DNA of 64,000 bases from Hyphomonas sp. (GTDB lineage Bacteria > Pseudomonadota > Alphaproteobacteria > Caulobacterales > Hyphomonadaceae). The first letter of the stretch is position 1. Each line of letters starts with the position of its first letter. A model generated the notes under the pieces. The model saw nothing but the letters and a program-made list of their open reading frames with translations. It searched no databases and was not told where the DNA came from. Shown here piece after piece: positions 8,025 to 16,778 of this stretch. Both the position numbers and the translations under genes were made by a program. The DNA lies in the NCBI GenBank assembly GCA_020638455.1, contig JACKIK010000002.1:372001-436000 (forward strand). The letters run 5' to 3'.

Positions 8025-9317
8025 TCAGGCGAGGCTCTCATGGGCGAAGACTTCCTCGCCGCCGACAAATGTGCGCAGGACGCGCCCCTGAAGGCGCCGC
8101 CCGTCAAATGGAGAGTTGGTCGACCGTGAGCGCAGGTTTTCCCGTTCGCAGAGCCAGGGCTTGTCCGGGTCAAACAGGATCAGGTCGGCCAGTGCTTTTT
8201 CGGCAAGGCGGCCCTGAGGCAGGCCCAGCATGTCTGCCGGGCGGCACGTCACCGGGGCCAGCGCTTCCAGCAGGCTCAGCGGGCCGTCATGGACAAGGCT
8301 GAGCAGCGCCGGAAGAACGGTCTCGAGGCCGGCGGCCCCGAAGGCGGCCTCGCCGTAGGGCAGGCGTTTTTCTTCCGGCGGCTGCGGATCATGGGCAGAG
8401 ACCACGGCGTCGATCTCGCCCCGCTTCAGCGCGGCGATGAGTCCCTGCCGCGTCTCTTCGGTGCGGAAGGGCGGGTTGACCTTACAGTAGGTGAGGTAGT
8501 CACCGACGTCGCGCTCGTTGAAGAACAGGGAATGCGCAGCGGCCATCGTGAAGACTTTGGCGCCCCGGTCGCGGGCCGCCGCCGCGATATCCAACGTGCG
8601 TGGCGTGGATACCTGGTCGAGGATGAGCGTGCAGCCCGTTGCCTCGGCAAGAGCCGTATCGCGCATGGCGCCGATCCACTCGGCCTCGACCGGAATGCCG
8701 GACAGGCCCATGCGGGCCGCCAGCGCGCCGGAGTTCATGACGCCCGAGCCCGCGAGCGCGCGCTCGTCCGGCCGGGACATGATTGTTGCTCCGCGGCTCG
8801 CAGCATAGGTCATCGCGCGCTTCAGCAGGGATGCGTTCCCGACCGGCTGGTCGCCATTCGTGAAGACCACGGCGCCGGCATCGGCCATCAGGCCGATCTC
8901 GGCCATGGCTTCGCCCCTCAGGCCCGTGGTCAACGCGCCGGCCGGATAGATGCGCGTCGCAGCACTGACCTTCGCGCGTTCGGCAATGAACCGAACGAGC
9001 GCGACATCGTCGATGACCGGCTTTGTATCGGGCATCACGACGAAGCTCGTAATACCCCCGGCGACGGCCGAACGGGATGCCGTGGCAAGCGTTTCCTTCT
9101 GCTCGTCGCCCGGCTCGCCGGTCTTGACGCGCAGGTCGACGAGGCCCGGCGCGAGGCAAAGACCGCCAGCATCGATGGCGACTTTCGCCTCAGCATGGGC
9201 TGTTGTGCGACCCTGCGAGATTTCGCGGATCCGTCCCTTGTCGGCGAAGATCGCACCGGTGGTGTCTAGCCCCGTTGCGGGGTCGAGGAGACGGGCATTG
9301 AAGATGGAAAGGCTCAT
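8025..9317 (-). CDS. Dihydroorotase-like protein (PyrC'/PyrX type), probably non-catalytic
   Basis: A 430-residue member of the class I dihydroorotase family, coupled to pyrB by a four-base overlap and with GGAGG six bases before its ATG. The zinc-site residues are lost. The HxH of active enzymes is RVK (in VDLRVKTGEPG), the histidine before the VSTP segment is Asp (LILDQVSTP), and the DHAP motif is replaced by AHDPQP. In Pseudomonas and some alphaproteobacteria such proteins have no dihydroorotase activity and serve to assemble aspartate transcarbamoylase. I infer the same role here. A catalytic pyrC should lie elsewhere in the genome. Confidence 0.88.
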   Translation of the reverse strand: MSLSIFNARLLDPATGLDTTGAIFADKGRIREISQGRTTAHAEAKVAIDAGGLCLAPGLVDLRVKTGEPGDEQKETLATASRSAVAGGITSFVVMPDTKPVIDDVALVRFIAERAKVSAATRIYPAGALTTGLRGEAMAEIGLMADAGAVVFTNGDQPVGNASLLKRAMTYAASRGATIMSRPDERALAGSGVMNSGALAARMGLSGIPVEAEWIGAMRDTALAEATGCTLILDQVSTPRTLDIAAAARDRGAKVFTMAAAHSLFFNERDVGDYLTYCKVNPPFRTEETRQGLIAALKRGEIDAVVSAHDPQPPEEKRLPYGEAAFGAAGLETVLPALLSLVHDGPLSLLEALAPVTCRPADMLGLPQGRLAEKALADLILFDPDKPWLCERENLRSRSTNSPFDGRRLQGRVLRTFVGGEEVFAHESLA

Positions 9318-10261
9318 GTGGCGCCTCCGGCAAGGAGATGCAGCACGGCTTCACGGACTGCGACTCCCATCTCGACCTGTTCGGTGATGACCGAGCGGTC
9401 TCCTTCGGCGATGGCGCTCTCGATCTCGATGCCGCGATTCATCGGGCCAGGATGCATGACGATGGCGTCCGGCTTCGCCAGCGCGAGGCGCTCGCCGGTC
9501 AGTCCGAAATAGCGGAAATATTCCCGGCGGCTTGGAAGATAGGCGCCATCCATACGCTCCAGCTGCAGGCGCAGCATCATCACTACATCGGCGCCGTTCA
9601 GGGCCTTGTCGAAATCGGTCGTGGCGCTCGCGGCACCCCAGGTCTCCGTGCCTGACGGCAGGAGCGTGCGGGGGGCGCAAAGATGCACTTCGGCCCCAAG
9701 CAGGTGCAGGGCAAGGGTCGTCGACCGGGCGACGCGGGAATGGGCAATGTCGCCGCAGATTACCACTTTGAGGCCTTCGACACGGCCCTTGTTGCGGCGG
9801 ATCGTAAGAGTGTCGAGCAGGCCCTGCGTCGGGTGTTCATGCGTGCCGTCACCAGCGTTGACGACAGCGCAGTCGACCTTGCGGGACAGCAGCTTCGGCC
9901 CGCCGGACGCCGAGTGACGGACGACCAGCACGTCCGGCTTCATGGCGTTGAGCGTCATCGCGGTGTCGACCAGCGTCTCACCCTTCTTTACGCTTGAGGC
10001 GGCAACAGGCATCGAGACGACATCCGCGCCGAGGCGCCGGGCTGCAATCTCGAAACTGCTCATCGTGCGGGTCGAATTCTCGAAGAACAGGTTGACGACG
10101 GTCGTGCCGGACAGGACCGGATCGGGCCGCCGGCCGGCGCGTGTAGCCTCGGCATAGTTGTCCGCGAGGTCGAGAATGAGGGAAATATCGAGGGGGGAAA
10201 GGCCTTCGATGCTGAGCAGGTGCTCATGCTCGAAGCTGTGATGGTAAGCCGCCCTAGCCAT
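9314..10261 (-). CDS. pyrB: Aspartate carbamoyltransferase catalytic subunit
   Basis: PyrB joins carbamoyl phosphate and aspartate in the first committed step of pyrimidine synthesis. The carbamoyl-phosphate motif FFENSTRTMSSFE, the HPTQGLLD loop and HPGPMNRG are intact. I prefer the ATG at 10259-10261, which has AAGGG upstream, giving 315 residues; a TTG at 10312 would add 17 residues. It ends inside the pyrC' start, consistent with a stoichiometric PyrB-PyrC' complex. No pyrI is seen. Confidence 0.96.
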   Translation of the reverse strand: MARAAYHHSFEHEHLLSIEGLSPLDISLILDLADNYAEATRAGRRPDPVLSGTTVVNLFFENSTRTMSSFEIAARRLGADVVSMPVAASSVKKGETLVDTAMTLNAMKPDVLVVRHSASGGPKLLSRKVDCAVVNAGDGTHEHPTQGLLDTLTIRRNKGRVEGLKVVICGDIAHSRVARSTTLALHLLGAEVHLCAPRTLLPSGTETWGAASATTDFDKALNGADVVMMLRLQLERMDGAYLPSRREYFRYFGLTGERLALAKPDAIVMHPGPMNRGIEIESAIAEGDRSVITEQVEMGVAVREAVLHLLAGGAT

Positions 10262-10316
10262 TGAGGCCCTTTCGATTTTCGGCGGTTTAGGCGCGATTCC
10301 GCCGGGCTTCAAGCCC

Positions 10317-11243
10317 TCAGGCTGCGGGCAGGTGCATCACGGCCAGGTAGACCAGCGGCATGGTGACCACGGCGAGGACTGTCTCGACGGCGATCAGATT
10401 GGCCGCCAGAGGAGCATCGCCGCCGAGTTCGCGGGCGAGGATGTAGGACGACGTCGCTGTTGGCGTGGACGCGCAGATCGCCACAATGATCAGCGGCGTA
10501 CCGGACAGGCCCAGCAGGACGGCAAAGCCGATTGCGACGGCAGGAAGGCCAAGCAGGCGGACGAGCGACCAGGTGAACGTGCGCGGCCCGGCCCGCCGAA
10601 GGGCTGAGAGATCGACACCGGCCCCGGCAGACAGGAGGCCGAGCGCGAGAGCCGCCTCCCCAAGAATGCGCAGACAGTCCTCCAGCAGGTCCGGCAGGGT
10701 CACGTTTCCAGCGGCAAGCGCGAGCCCGACGATGCAGGCGATGACGATAGGATTGCGGAACAGGGCGAGGAGCGGGTTGGGTGCGGGTCCGTGGGGATTG
10801 TCGGCGTGAGCGATCAGCCCGTAGACCGACAGGATGTTTGCCGTCGGGATCATGGCGGCCGCGGCAATCGTGACGAGGGCAAGCCCTTCCTGTCCGAACA
10901 GGAGACTGCCGATGGAGAGGCCGATCATCGTATTCCAGCGAACATTGGACTGGATGATCGAGCCAATGGCCGGACGGTGCATACCCGGCAGGAGGCGGGC
11001 GGCAAGGCCAACGCCCGCGAGAACGAATTGAGCCAGAATCAATGCGCCCGCGAGCCTCCAGGGCGCTGTCTCGAACGGTGCGTTTGCGAGCGTCCGCACA
11101 ATCAGCGCCGGAAAAAGAACAACATAGGAAAGACGTTCGATGGCGCGCCAGCTCTCGGCCGGGATCCAGCGCCTGACAGACAGGACATGCCCGAGCGCCG
11201 CGATCGCGATGACCGGGAGGAGGGCGTAAAGAAAACCGCTCAT
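10317..11243 (-). CDS. AEC-family membrane transporter
   Basis: A 308-residue hydrophobic protein with about ten predicted membrane spans in two halves, typical of the auxin-efflux-carrier (AEC) family that exports or imports small organic acids. The end of the first half holds NVRWNTMIGLS and the second half STPTATSSYILA, as in this family. The substrate cannot be told from sequence. It overlaps ruvX by four bases at its start and sits 55 bases before pyrB, so it is probably co-transcribed. An overlapping +1-type frame (10309-11265) is Arg/Pro-rich and not a gene. Confidence 0.85.
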   Translation of the reverse strand: MSGFLYALLPVIAIAALGHVLSVRRWIPAESWRAIERLSYVVLFPALIVRTLANAPFETAPWRLAGALILAQFVLAGVGLAARLLPGMHRPAIGSIIQSNVRWNTMIGLSIGSLLFGQEGLALVTIAAAAMIPTANILSVYGLIAHADNPHGPAPNPLLALFRNPIVIACIVGLALAAGNVTLPDLLEDCLRILGEAALALGLLSAGAGVDLSALRRAGPRTFTWSLVRLLGLPAVAIGFAVLLGLSGTPLIIVAICASTPTATSSYILARELGGDAPLAANLIAVETVLAVVTMPLVYLAVMHLPAA

Positions 11244-11698
11244 GCGTCTCGTTCCAGCCTCTCAAGGGCCGCCTTCAGGATGATCGCCGCGGCGGAGGCA
11301 TCGATGCGTTCGGCGCGGCGCTTGCGGGAGAGATCCGCGTCCATCATGGTCCATTCGGCTTCGGCGGTCGAAAGGCGCTCGTCCTGCAGCAGGATCGGCA
11401 CGTCGCGGACTTTCAGGATGTTCCAGGCAAGCGCGCGGACGGACTGTGCGCGCGGGCCTTCGCTGCCGTCCATGTTGAGCGGCAGGCCCAGGACCAGTCC
11501 CACAGCGCCGCGTTCGTCGTACAGCGCAAACAGGCGTTCGAGTGCCGGGGCGAGGCGGCGCCCCTTCGCAATCGTTTCGACCGGACTTGCGATCATTCGC
11601 AGACCGTCACAGGAGGCGATCCCAATGGTCTTCGTTCCCGGGTCGAGACCAAGCAAGGGACCTGTAGCGGGGAAATCTGCAGCTTCGACGACGGACAT
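11240..11698 (-). CDS. ruvX: Putative pre-16S rRNA nuclease/Holliday-junction resolvase-like YqgF
   Basis: A 152-residue RNase H-fold protein. The first acidic motif is GLDPGTKTIGIA near residue 18, followed by LGLPLNMDGSEG and DERLSTAEA, with the final Asp in RIDASAA. The family matures the 5' end of 16S rRNA in E. coli and has been proposed to act on Holliday junctions. It is the first gene of a minus-strand run (ruvX, AEC permease, pyrB, pyrC') and is divergent from gatC, with 74 bases between the start codons for both promoters. Confidence 0.93.
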   Translation of the reverse strand: MSVVEAADFPATGPLLGLDPGTKTIGIASCDGLRMIASPVETIAKGRRLAPALERLFALYDERGAVGLVLGLPLNMDGSEGPRAQSVRALAWNILKVRDVPILLQDERLSTAEAEWTMMDADLSRKRRAERIDASAAAIILKAALERLERDA

Positions 11699-11772
11699 GG
11701 GCAGCCCACATAGCGCCTTGATGGGGCGTTGCCTATGGCGTATTCGGGCCGCCTGCAGCGCTGGAGAAGCCG

Positions 11773-12060
11773 ATGAGTGTCACCAAGGACGATGTGCGCA
11801 AGGTCGCACGCCTGTCACGCCTCGCCGTTGCCGAAGATCAGCTGGACGACATGGTCGGTGATCTCAACGGCATTCTGGGCTGGGTCGAGCAGCTGAACGA
11901 GGTCGATGTGTCGGACGTCGAACCGCTGACGTCGGTGGTCGAGTCGCCGCTGCCGATGCGCGAGGACGTGGTAACCGACGGCGGCATCCCGGACCAGGTG
12001 CTCGCCAACGCGCCGAGAAGCGAAGATGGCTTCTTCGTTGTGCCGAAGACAGTCGAGTAG
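11773..12060 (+). CDS. gatC: Asp-tRNA(Asn)/Glu-tRNA(Gln) amidotransferase subunit C
   Basis: A 95-residue GatC, the small belt-like subunit that holds GatA and GatB together. The pattern DDVRKVARLSRLAV at the N terminus, a central GWVEQLNEVDV and the PLPMREDVV segment are typical. GatC is usually followed at once by gatA. Here the next gene is on the opposite strand and ends four bases away, so gatA is missing from its normal place. Confidence 0.95.
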   Translation: MSVTKDDVRKVARLSRLAVAEDQLDDMVGDLNGILGWVEQLNEVDVSDVEPLTSVVESPLPMREDVVTDGGIPDQVLANAPRSEDGFFVVPKTVE

Positions 12061-12063
12061 GCG

Positions 12064-12447
12064 TCAGAGCGCCTCGTCCGCGAAGTCCTCATAGTCGATC
12101 AGGATCTCGTCGCCTGCACGGATGCTGCGGGCGGCCTTCAGTTTGACGACCGCCTTTCCGGCGTCGACTGTAAAGGCCGCATTCGGTGTGCTTGAGTGAT
12201 TGCACATGGAGATCATGCCGAAGGCGACGGCCGTGCGGGGCGCGCCCGTCTCGTCCTCGTCGACGTAAAACACGTAGTGATGCAGCCGCGTTTTCCGAAG
12301 GCGCTTGCTATCCGCGTGGCTCAGGATGAGCAGCGGGTACACGCCGATGACGGCACCCTTGCGGAACGGAGCCGTCGCGTACAGGCCGCGGCCGTGCAGG
12401 GGAGACTCTTTTACCTCGACGGACGAGGCCTGGATTTTGGGGAGCAT
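12064..12447 (-). CDS. SET-domain protein, putative lysine methyltransferase
   Basis: A 127-residue protein that is essentially one SET domain. Visible motifs are the entry strand SPLHGRGLYAT, the NHS-type knot motif CNHSSTPNA, and the closing RAGDEILIDY with its catalytic-type tyrosine. Short stand-alone SET proteins occur in bacteria and are thought to methylate lysines of proteins; the substrate here is unknown. It converges on gatC with three bases between stop codons. Confidence 0.85.
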   Translation of the reverse strand: MLPKIQASSVEVKESPLHGRGLYATAPFRKGAVIGVYPLLILSHADSKRLRKTRLHHYVFYVDEDETGAPRTAVAFGMISMCNHSSTPNAAFTVDAGKAVVKLKAARSIRAGDEILIDYEDFADEAL

Positions 12448-12482
12448 GATGCGCTGTTATCATGCCCCCGAAATCTCCGCCA

Positions 12483-12968
12483 TCAGGATTTGGAGTCTGT
12501 CGCGTCGCCGGTCTCGCCGGCCTTTTCCGGTTCCGCTTTCGCGGCCTTCGGGTTCCACTTGTAGATTGCGTTGACCGAGCAGCGCTGCACCGAGAAGGGG
12601 TCAGCCGGTTCGTGCCGCATCGGCATCATGGTGTCGGACACAATGATCGTGTCGCCCTTGGTCAGGCAGCTCGTGTGCGCGCGGGGCACGATGCCCTGGG
12701 CGTCGCGCAGGTTCGAGCAACCGGGGAACATCTCGACAAGGTAGTAGTCTCTGCCCTCGCGGATGACGATCGTGTCGCGGGTTGTTTCCCCGAAACTGTC
12801 GATGTTCGCCGCAAAGCAGAGCTGGGACACTTCTTCGCCGAGGCGCGGATCGTCGGCAAATTTCGCGGCGCCGCGCGCTTCGGGTTTGGCGTCGGTTTTG
12901 GATGCAGGCGTCGTTGTGCAGCCCACCAGGGCGACGCAGGCGACAGCAAGAGCGAGACTGGGGCGCAT
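12483..12968 (-). CDS. Putative lipoprotein of unknown function
   Basis: A 161-residue protein with a lipoprotein signal: MRPSLALAVACVALVG followed by a lipid-attachment cysteine at 17 and a Thr/Pro/Lys-rich linker. Asp is absent from position +2, so outer-membrane sorting is likely. The mature part has four further cysteines (in LCFAA, GCSNL, SCLTK and RCSVN) that could form two disulfides, and a charged Ala/Glu/Lys tail. It resembles small lipoproteins annotated as DUF6491 in caulobacters and hyphomonads, but I am not certain of that. It lies upstream of the SET gene on the same strand. Confidence 0.75.
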   Translation of the reverse strand: MRPSLALAVACVALVGCTTTPASKTDAKPEARGAAKFADDPRLGEEVSQLCFAANIDSFGETTRDTIVIREGRDYYLVEMFPGCSNLRDAQGIVPRAHTSCLTKGDTIIVSDTMMPMRHEPADPFSVQRCSVNAIYKWNPKAAKAEPEKAGETGDATDSKS

Positions 12969-13171
12969 GGCCTTCTCCTATCAGCTTCTTTCCTGACCCA
13001 ATCTAAGTCTGAATAGCTGATAGGTTCCTGACAAGCACCATCACAGACACTTGAACACTTATCCCGCCGAATGCTGGCATGAGCATCCGGGAACGGGGTG
13101 CGTGGGGACCCGCAAGAGCTGCGCAGCCGGTTTCTTGGCCAAGCCCGAGAAGTGGTGATAGGTTGCGCCGC

Positions 13172-13639
13172 ATGGTCCGCTACATCGTCCTGTTTTTCGT
13201 TCTGCTTGCCTTATCGATCGCACTGATGGCGGCGCTGCTGGCCTATAACGGGCTGGATCTGTTCAGCGCGCCGATGGCGCCCATGCTGCTCGTCTGCGTT
13301 CTTGTGGCGGGCTACGTCTCGTTCCGGATTGCGACCATTGTGTCGCGGCGCAAGGGCGGGCTGGACCGCACGGCGAGACCGGGCGGGGCCGGCAAGTCGA
13401 AACTGTCGGGTATCTTCAACCAGAAATCCGCGGCTCAGGCCGCACGCGAAGCGCGGGTTGCTGCAAAGCGCAAGCAACTGGTGGCCGAAGGCAAGCTCGA
13501 CGCAGAGGAGATCGCCGAAACGCCGCCGGCGGAGGAGCCAGAGAACCCGACGCGTGTGTCACAGTCGGCGCCGATCAAGGATCGCATGGCCGCGCGGGCC
13601 GAGCGGGTCAGGCGCGCGAAGGAGCAGGGAAAGCTTTAG
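13172..13639 (+). CDS. Small two-span membrane protein with a charged tail, unknown function
   Basis: A 155-residue protein with two hydrophobic segments (about residues 4-24 and 30-52) and then a long basic, Ala/Lys/Arg/Glu-rich cytoplasmic tail likely to be helical or coiled. I start at the ATG of MVRYIVLFF (13172); a longer frame from 13079 adds an implausible hydrophilic leader. I do not recognise the family. Its last 32 bases overlap the 3' end of the convergent gene at 13608-13991. Confidence 0.65.
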   Translation: MVRYIVLFFVLLALSIALMAALLAYNGLDLFSAPMAPMLLVCVLVAGYVSFRIATIVSRRKGGLDRTARPGGAGKSKLSGIFNQKSAAQAAREARVAAKRKQLVAEGKLDAEEIAETPPAEEPENPTRVSQSAPIKDRMAARAERVRRAKEQGKL

Positions 13640-13991
13640 GACGCAGCCGTACGGGCCGAAGTGTGCCGGCCTTGGGAGTGACCGGCGCCCGGGTTCCGCC
13701 TTTTGGTTCGTCATCGTCTTCATCGTCAGGTTTCGACCGGTCAGCAATCCGGGTGACATGAATGCCGGCGCCGATAAGCCCGCCGATCGGACCGAACTGG
13801 ACCATCATGGCGGCAATGAAGATCATCGGCACATGCAGGTCCAGCTTGTGCATCGCGATAAACAGCACGCCGCACATCAGGGCCCCGAAAGCCAGGCCGG
13901 CGCTGAAGCCAGCCACAATGTGCTTGAGAAAGCCGCGGGCGATGTGCCGCTCGTCGTCGCTGGCTCCGTCGAGGATCATCTTGAACAGCAT
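13608..13991 (-). CDS. Small membrane protein, unknown function
   Basis: A 127-residue protein with two membrane segments (about residues 25-46 and 53-78, the second Gly-rich) followed by an acidic patch (DDEDDDE) and a basic, Pro-rich tail. No family is recognised. It converges on the two-span protein at 13172-13639, and the two stop-proximal regions overlap by 32 bases. The hydrophobic and charge pattern supports a real gene, but the function is unknown. Confidence 0.6.
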   Translation of the reverse strand: MLFKMILDGASDDERHIARGFLKHIVAGFSAGLAFGALMCGVLFIAMHKLDLHVPMIFIAAMMVQFGPIGGLIGAGIHVTRIADRSKPDDEDDDEPKGGTRAPVTPKAGTLRPVRLRPKAFPAPSRA

Positions 13992-14095
13992 GCGGGACTG
14001 TCCTTTTTTGCGCGCTGTGCCCTGCCGATTTCACATTGCCGCAGGCCGCGAACGCAGGAAAGGGCCGGCGCCAGTGGCTTCCTGACGCATGGTCT

Positions 14096-15106
14096 CTAGG
14101 GGTGGGTGGCGGCCGGCGATGTACTGTCCAGAAATGCCAGGATGCGCTCCTCGACAGACTGTTTTGTGAAACCTGACCCAAGTGTGGTCGCGCCCATCGG
14201 GTAGAAATGCCCGAAGCCGGGAACCCACGCCGTCTCGACATGGACCCCTTTCGCCGGAAACTGCCGCGCAAGTTCGGAACTGCCCCAGCGGATACCGGCG
14301 AGGTCCTGTTGTCCCGCCAGCAGGAGCAGGGGTGGCTCGCCCGAATGGGCCGTCTGCGTAACGTCATACCCCCAGATCGTGCCTGAAATGGACACAACCG
14401 CCGAAACGGGTGCACCGATTCCGTAGGCGAGATTGATGGCGGAGATGGCGCCTGCCGAGAAGCCGCCCACGGCGATCCTGTCCGGGTCGACCCCGAATTG
14501 CGCCGCGTTCCGGCGCACATAGTCGAGCGCCGCGTTGAAGTCCCAGGCGGCCGCGAAGGTGGTCGACCAGTATTGCTCGCGTGACGTTGCGTCCAGCGGC
14601 GGCAGGTTCATACGCTGGCGCACAAGGGCGATGCGCGCCATGGCGCCCGGATCTTCCAGCAACGCCTTGGGAACCGTCACCGCGTCCCTTGCCGCCTCCG
14701 GAAACGCCGGGTCTTCAGGCACAAGGCGATAGTCGATGGCAAAGCAGGCGATGCCGTGCTCGGCGAACACGCGACAATAGTCGGCCATGGAGGAGTCCTG
14801 CGCGCCGTCCTCAATGAAATGGAAGTCGCCTTTAGATCCCCTGTGGAAAGCGCCGCCAAACGCCATGATGATTGCCGGCGAAGGCGATAGTCCGCCTGCC
14901 GCAGGCAGGTAGGCGTCGAGGGTCAGGTTCCGTTCGTGCGGCGCTGTTGAGGCGTCCACAATCCCGGTGCCGTAGACGATGTCGGATTGAACCGTGAGTC
15001 CGCCGCTCTCGTTGGCGAGCGTTTCCGCTTCGCCGGGTGTCGCGCAGGCGGCAAGCACGAATCCGAGCAGGGCATAGCCGGCCCGGCGGACGGAGCGATG
15101 GATCAT
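14096..15106 (-). CDS. Lipoprotein alpha/beta-hydrolase (esterase family)
   Basis: A 336-residue secreted hydrolase. The signal MIHRSVRRAGYALLGFVLAAC ends in a lipobox, predicting attachment to a membrane. The fold shows an oxyanion-hole region (IIMAFGGAFHRGS), the nucleophile elbow GFSAG near residue 216, and the C-terminal histidine motif PGFGHFYPMG. These fit the acetyl-esterase/hormone-sensitive-lipase-like group that de-esterifies carbohydrates or small esters. The substrate is not evident. It is a single gene, divergent from gatB. Confidence 0.85.
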   Translation of the reverse strand: MIHRSVRRAGYALLGFVLAACATPGEAETLANESGGLTVQSDIVYGTGIVDASTAPHERNLTLDAYLPAAGGLSPSPAIIMAFGGAFHRGSKGDFHFIEDGAQDSSMADYCRVFAEHGIACFAIDYRLVPEDPAFPEAARDAVTVPKALLEDPGAMARIALVRQRMNLPPLDATSREQYWSTTFAAAWDFNAALDYVRRNAAQFGVDPDRIAVGGFSAGAISAINLAYGIGAPVSAVVSISGTIWGYDVTQTAHSGEPPLLLLAGQQDLAGIRWGSSELARQFPAKGVHVETAWVPGFGHFYPMGATTLGSGFTKQSVEERILAFLDSTSPAATHP

Positions 15107-15261
15107 GGTACTCTCCCTTGTCTTTTCTGGTTGGCCTGAGCCTCGCAGCGTGTCTAGCGGGCGCGGACCGCGAACACTGTCCCACAGTGGACAGAGCGGC
15201 TCGACAGCGCAGGCGCGCAGGGGCTAGAAGGGCCGGATTCGACAGGAAGACCGAGGCGAGA

Positions 15262-16773
15262 ATGTCTGCACGCACCCCGTACACGATCAAGGGCGAGACC
15301 GGAGAGTGGGAACTGGTGATGGGTCTCGAGGTTCACGCGCAGGTGTCCTCAAACGCCAAGCTGTTTTCCGGTGCGTCGACGGCGTTCGGGGCGGACCCGA
15401 ACTGCAACGTCTCCCTCGTGGACGCAGCAATGCCGGGCATGCTGCCGGTGATCAACAGGTTCTGCGTGGAGCAGGCGATCCGGACCGGTCTTGGCCTCAA
15501 GGCCCAGATCAACACCTGGAGCCGTTTCGACCGGAAGAATTATTTCTATCCGGACCTGCCGCAGGGCTACCAGATCAGCCAGTTCGCCCATCCGATTGTC
15601 GGCGAGGGCGAGATTGAGGTGGATGTCGAGCCCGCCCATGGCGGAGAGGCGTATTCCTTCCCGTGCCGCATCGAGCGGCTGCACCTGGAGCAGGATGCCG
15701 GCAAGTCGATCCACGACATGGACCCGAATTCGACCTATGTGGACCTCAACCGGTCCGGCGTGGCGCTGATGGAGATCGTCTCTCGCCCGGATGTCCGCAC
15801 GCCTGCCGAGGCAGCGGCCTATGTGAAGAAACTGCGTGCCATCGTGATCGCCCTCGGCACCTGCGATGGCGACATGGAGAAAGGCAATTTGCGCGCGGAC
15901 GTGAACGTCTCTGTCTGCCGCCCGGGAGACTATGAGAAGTATCGCGCAACCGATGATTTCGGCCATCTTGGAACGCGGTGCGAGATCAAGAACATGAACT
16001 CGTTCCGCTTCATCCAGCAGGCGATCGAGTATGAGGCCCGCCGGCAGATCGAGATCCTCGAAGCGGGCGGCACGGTTGACCAGGAAACGCGCCTGTTCGA
16101 TCCCAACAAGGGCGAGACCCGCTCCATGCGCTCGAAGGAAGATGCGCATGACTACCGCTATTTCCCGGACCCGGACCTGTTGCCGCTGGAATTCGAGGAA
16201 GCCTGGGTCGAGGAGATCCGCTCGAACCTGCCGGAGTTGCCTGACGAGAAGCGGGAACGTTTCGAGAAGGACTACGGTCTCTCGCGTTACGATGCCGGCG
16301 TGCTGACGGCCGAGGCCGACAAGGCTGCCTTCTTCGAGGAAGTCGCCACCGGCCGCGATCCGAAACTTGCGGCCAACTGGGTGACGCAGGAACTGTTCGG
16401 CTATCTGAACAAGGAAGACCTCTCACTGGCGGAGAGCCCCGTTTCGGCGGCCTCGCTCGGCGGTCTGATCGAGCTGATTTCTGACAACACGATCAGCGGC
16501 AAGATTGCGAAAGACGTCTTTGGACGGATGATTGCGGGCGAAGGCGAAGCGGCGGCGATCGTCGAAAAGCACGGCCTGAAACAGGTGACCGACACCGGTG
16601 CCATCGAGAAGGTCGTCGATGAGATCATCGCAGCCAACCCCGATCAGGTTGCCCAGGTGAAGGAAAAGCCCAAGACCATGGGCTGGTTTGTCGGTCAGGT
16701 GATGAAAGCATCAGGCGGCAAGGCAAACCCACAGGCTGTGAACGAGATCCTGAAGGCAAAGCTCGGCCTCTGA
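15262..16773 (+). CDS. gatB: Asp-tRNA(Asn)/Glu-tRNA(Gln) amidotransferase subunit B
   Basis: A 503-residue GatB, which binds the mischarged tRNA and phosphorylates the side-chain carboxylate before GatA-derived ammonia is added. The GatB signature PDLPQGYQISQ, the zinc/Mg cradle region and the C-terminal YqeY-like tail (about 395-500) are present. I start at the ATG at 15262 (MSARTPYTIKG) with a GAGGCGAG upstream; the frame is open further back to 15037 but without a good site. gatA is not between gatC and gatB. Confidence 0.97.
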   Translation: MSARTPYTIKGETGEWELVMGLEVHAQVSSNAKLFSGASTAFGADPNCNVSLVDAAMPGMLPVINRFCVEQAIRTGLGLKAQINTWSRFDRKNYFYPDLPQGYQISQFAHPIVGEGEIEVDVEPAHGGEAYSFPCRIERLHLEQDAGKSIHDMDPNSTYVDLNRSGVALMEIVSRPDVRTPAEAAAYVKKLRAIVIALGTCDGDMEKGNLRADVNVSVCRPGDYEKYRATDDFGHLGTRCEIKNMNSFRFIQQAIEYEARRQIEILEAGGTVDQETRLFDPNKGETRSMRSKEDAHDYRYFPDPDLLPLEFEEAWVEEIRSNLPELPDEKRERFEKDYGLSRYDAGVLTAEADKAAFFEEVATGRDPKLAANWVTQELFGYLNKEDLSLAESPVSAASLGGLIELISDNTISGKIAKDVFGRMIAGEGEAAAIVEKHGLKQVTDTGAIEKVVDEIIAANPDQVAQVKEKPKTMGWFVGQVMKASGGKANPQAVNEILKAKLGL

Positions 16774-16778
16774 GCGCC

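Noticed and set aside
10309..11265. A 318-codon frame overlapping the AEC transporter in another phase
   Set aside because: It is Arg/Pro-rich with no membrane pattern, while the AEC frame has clear spans and coupled ends.
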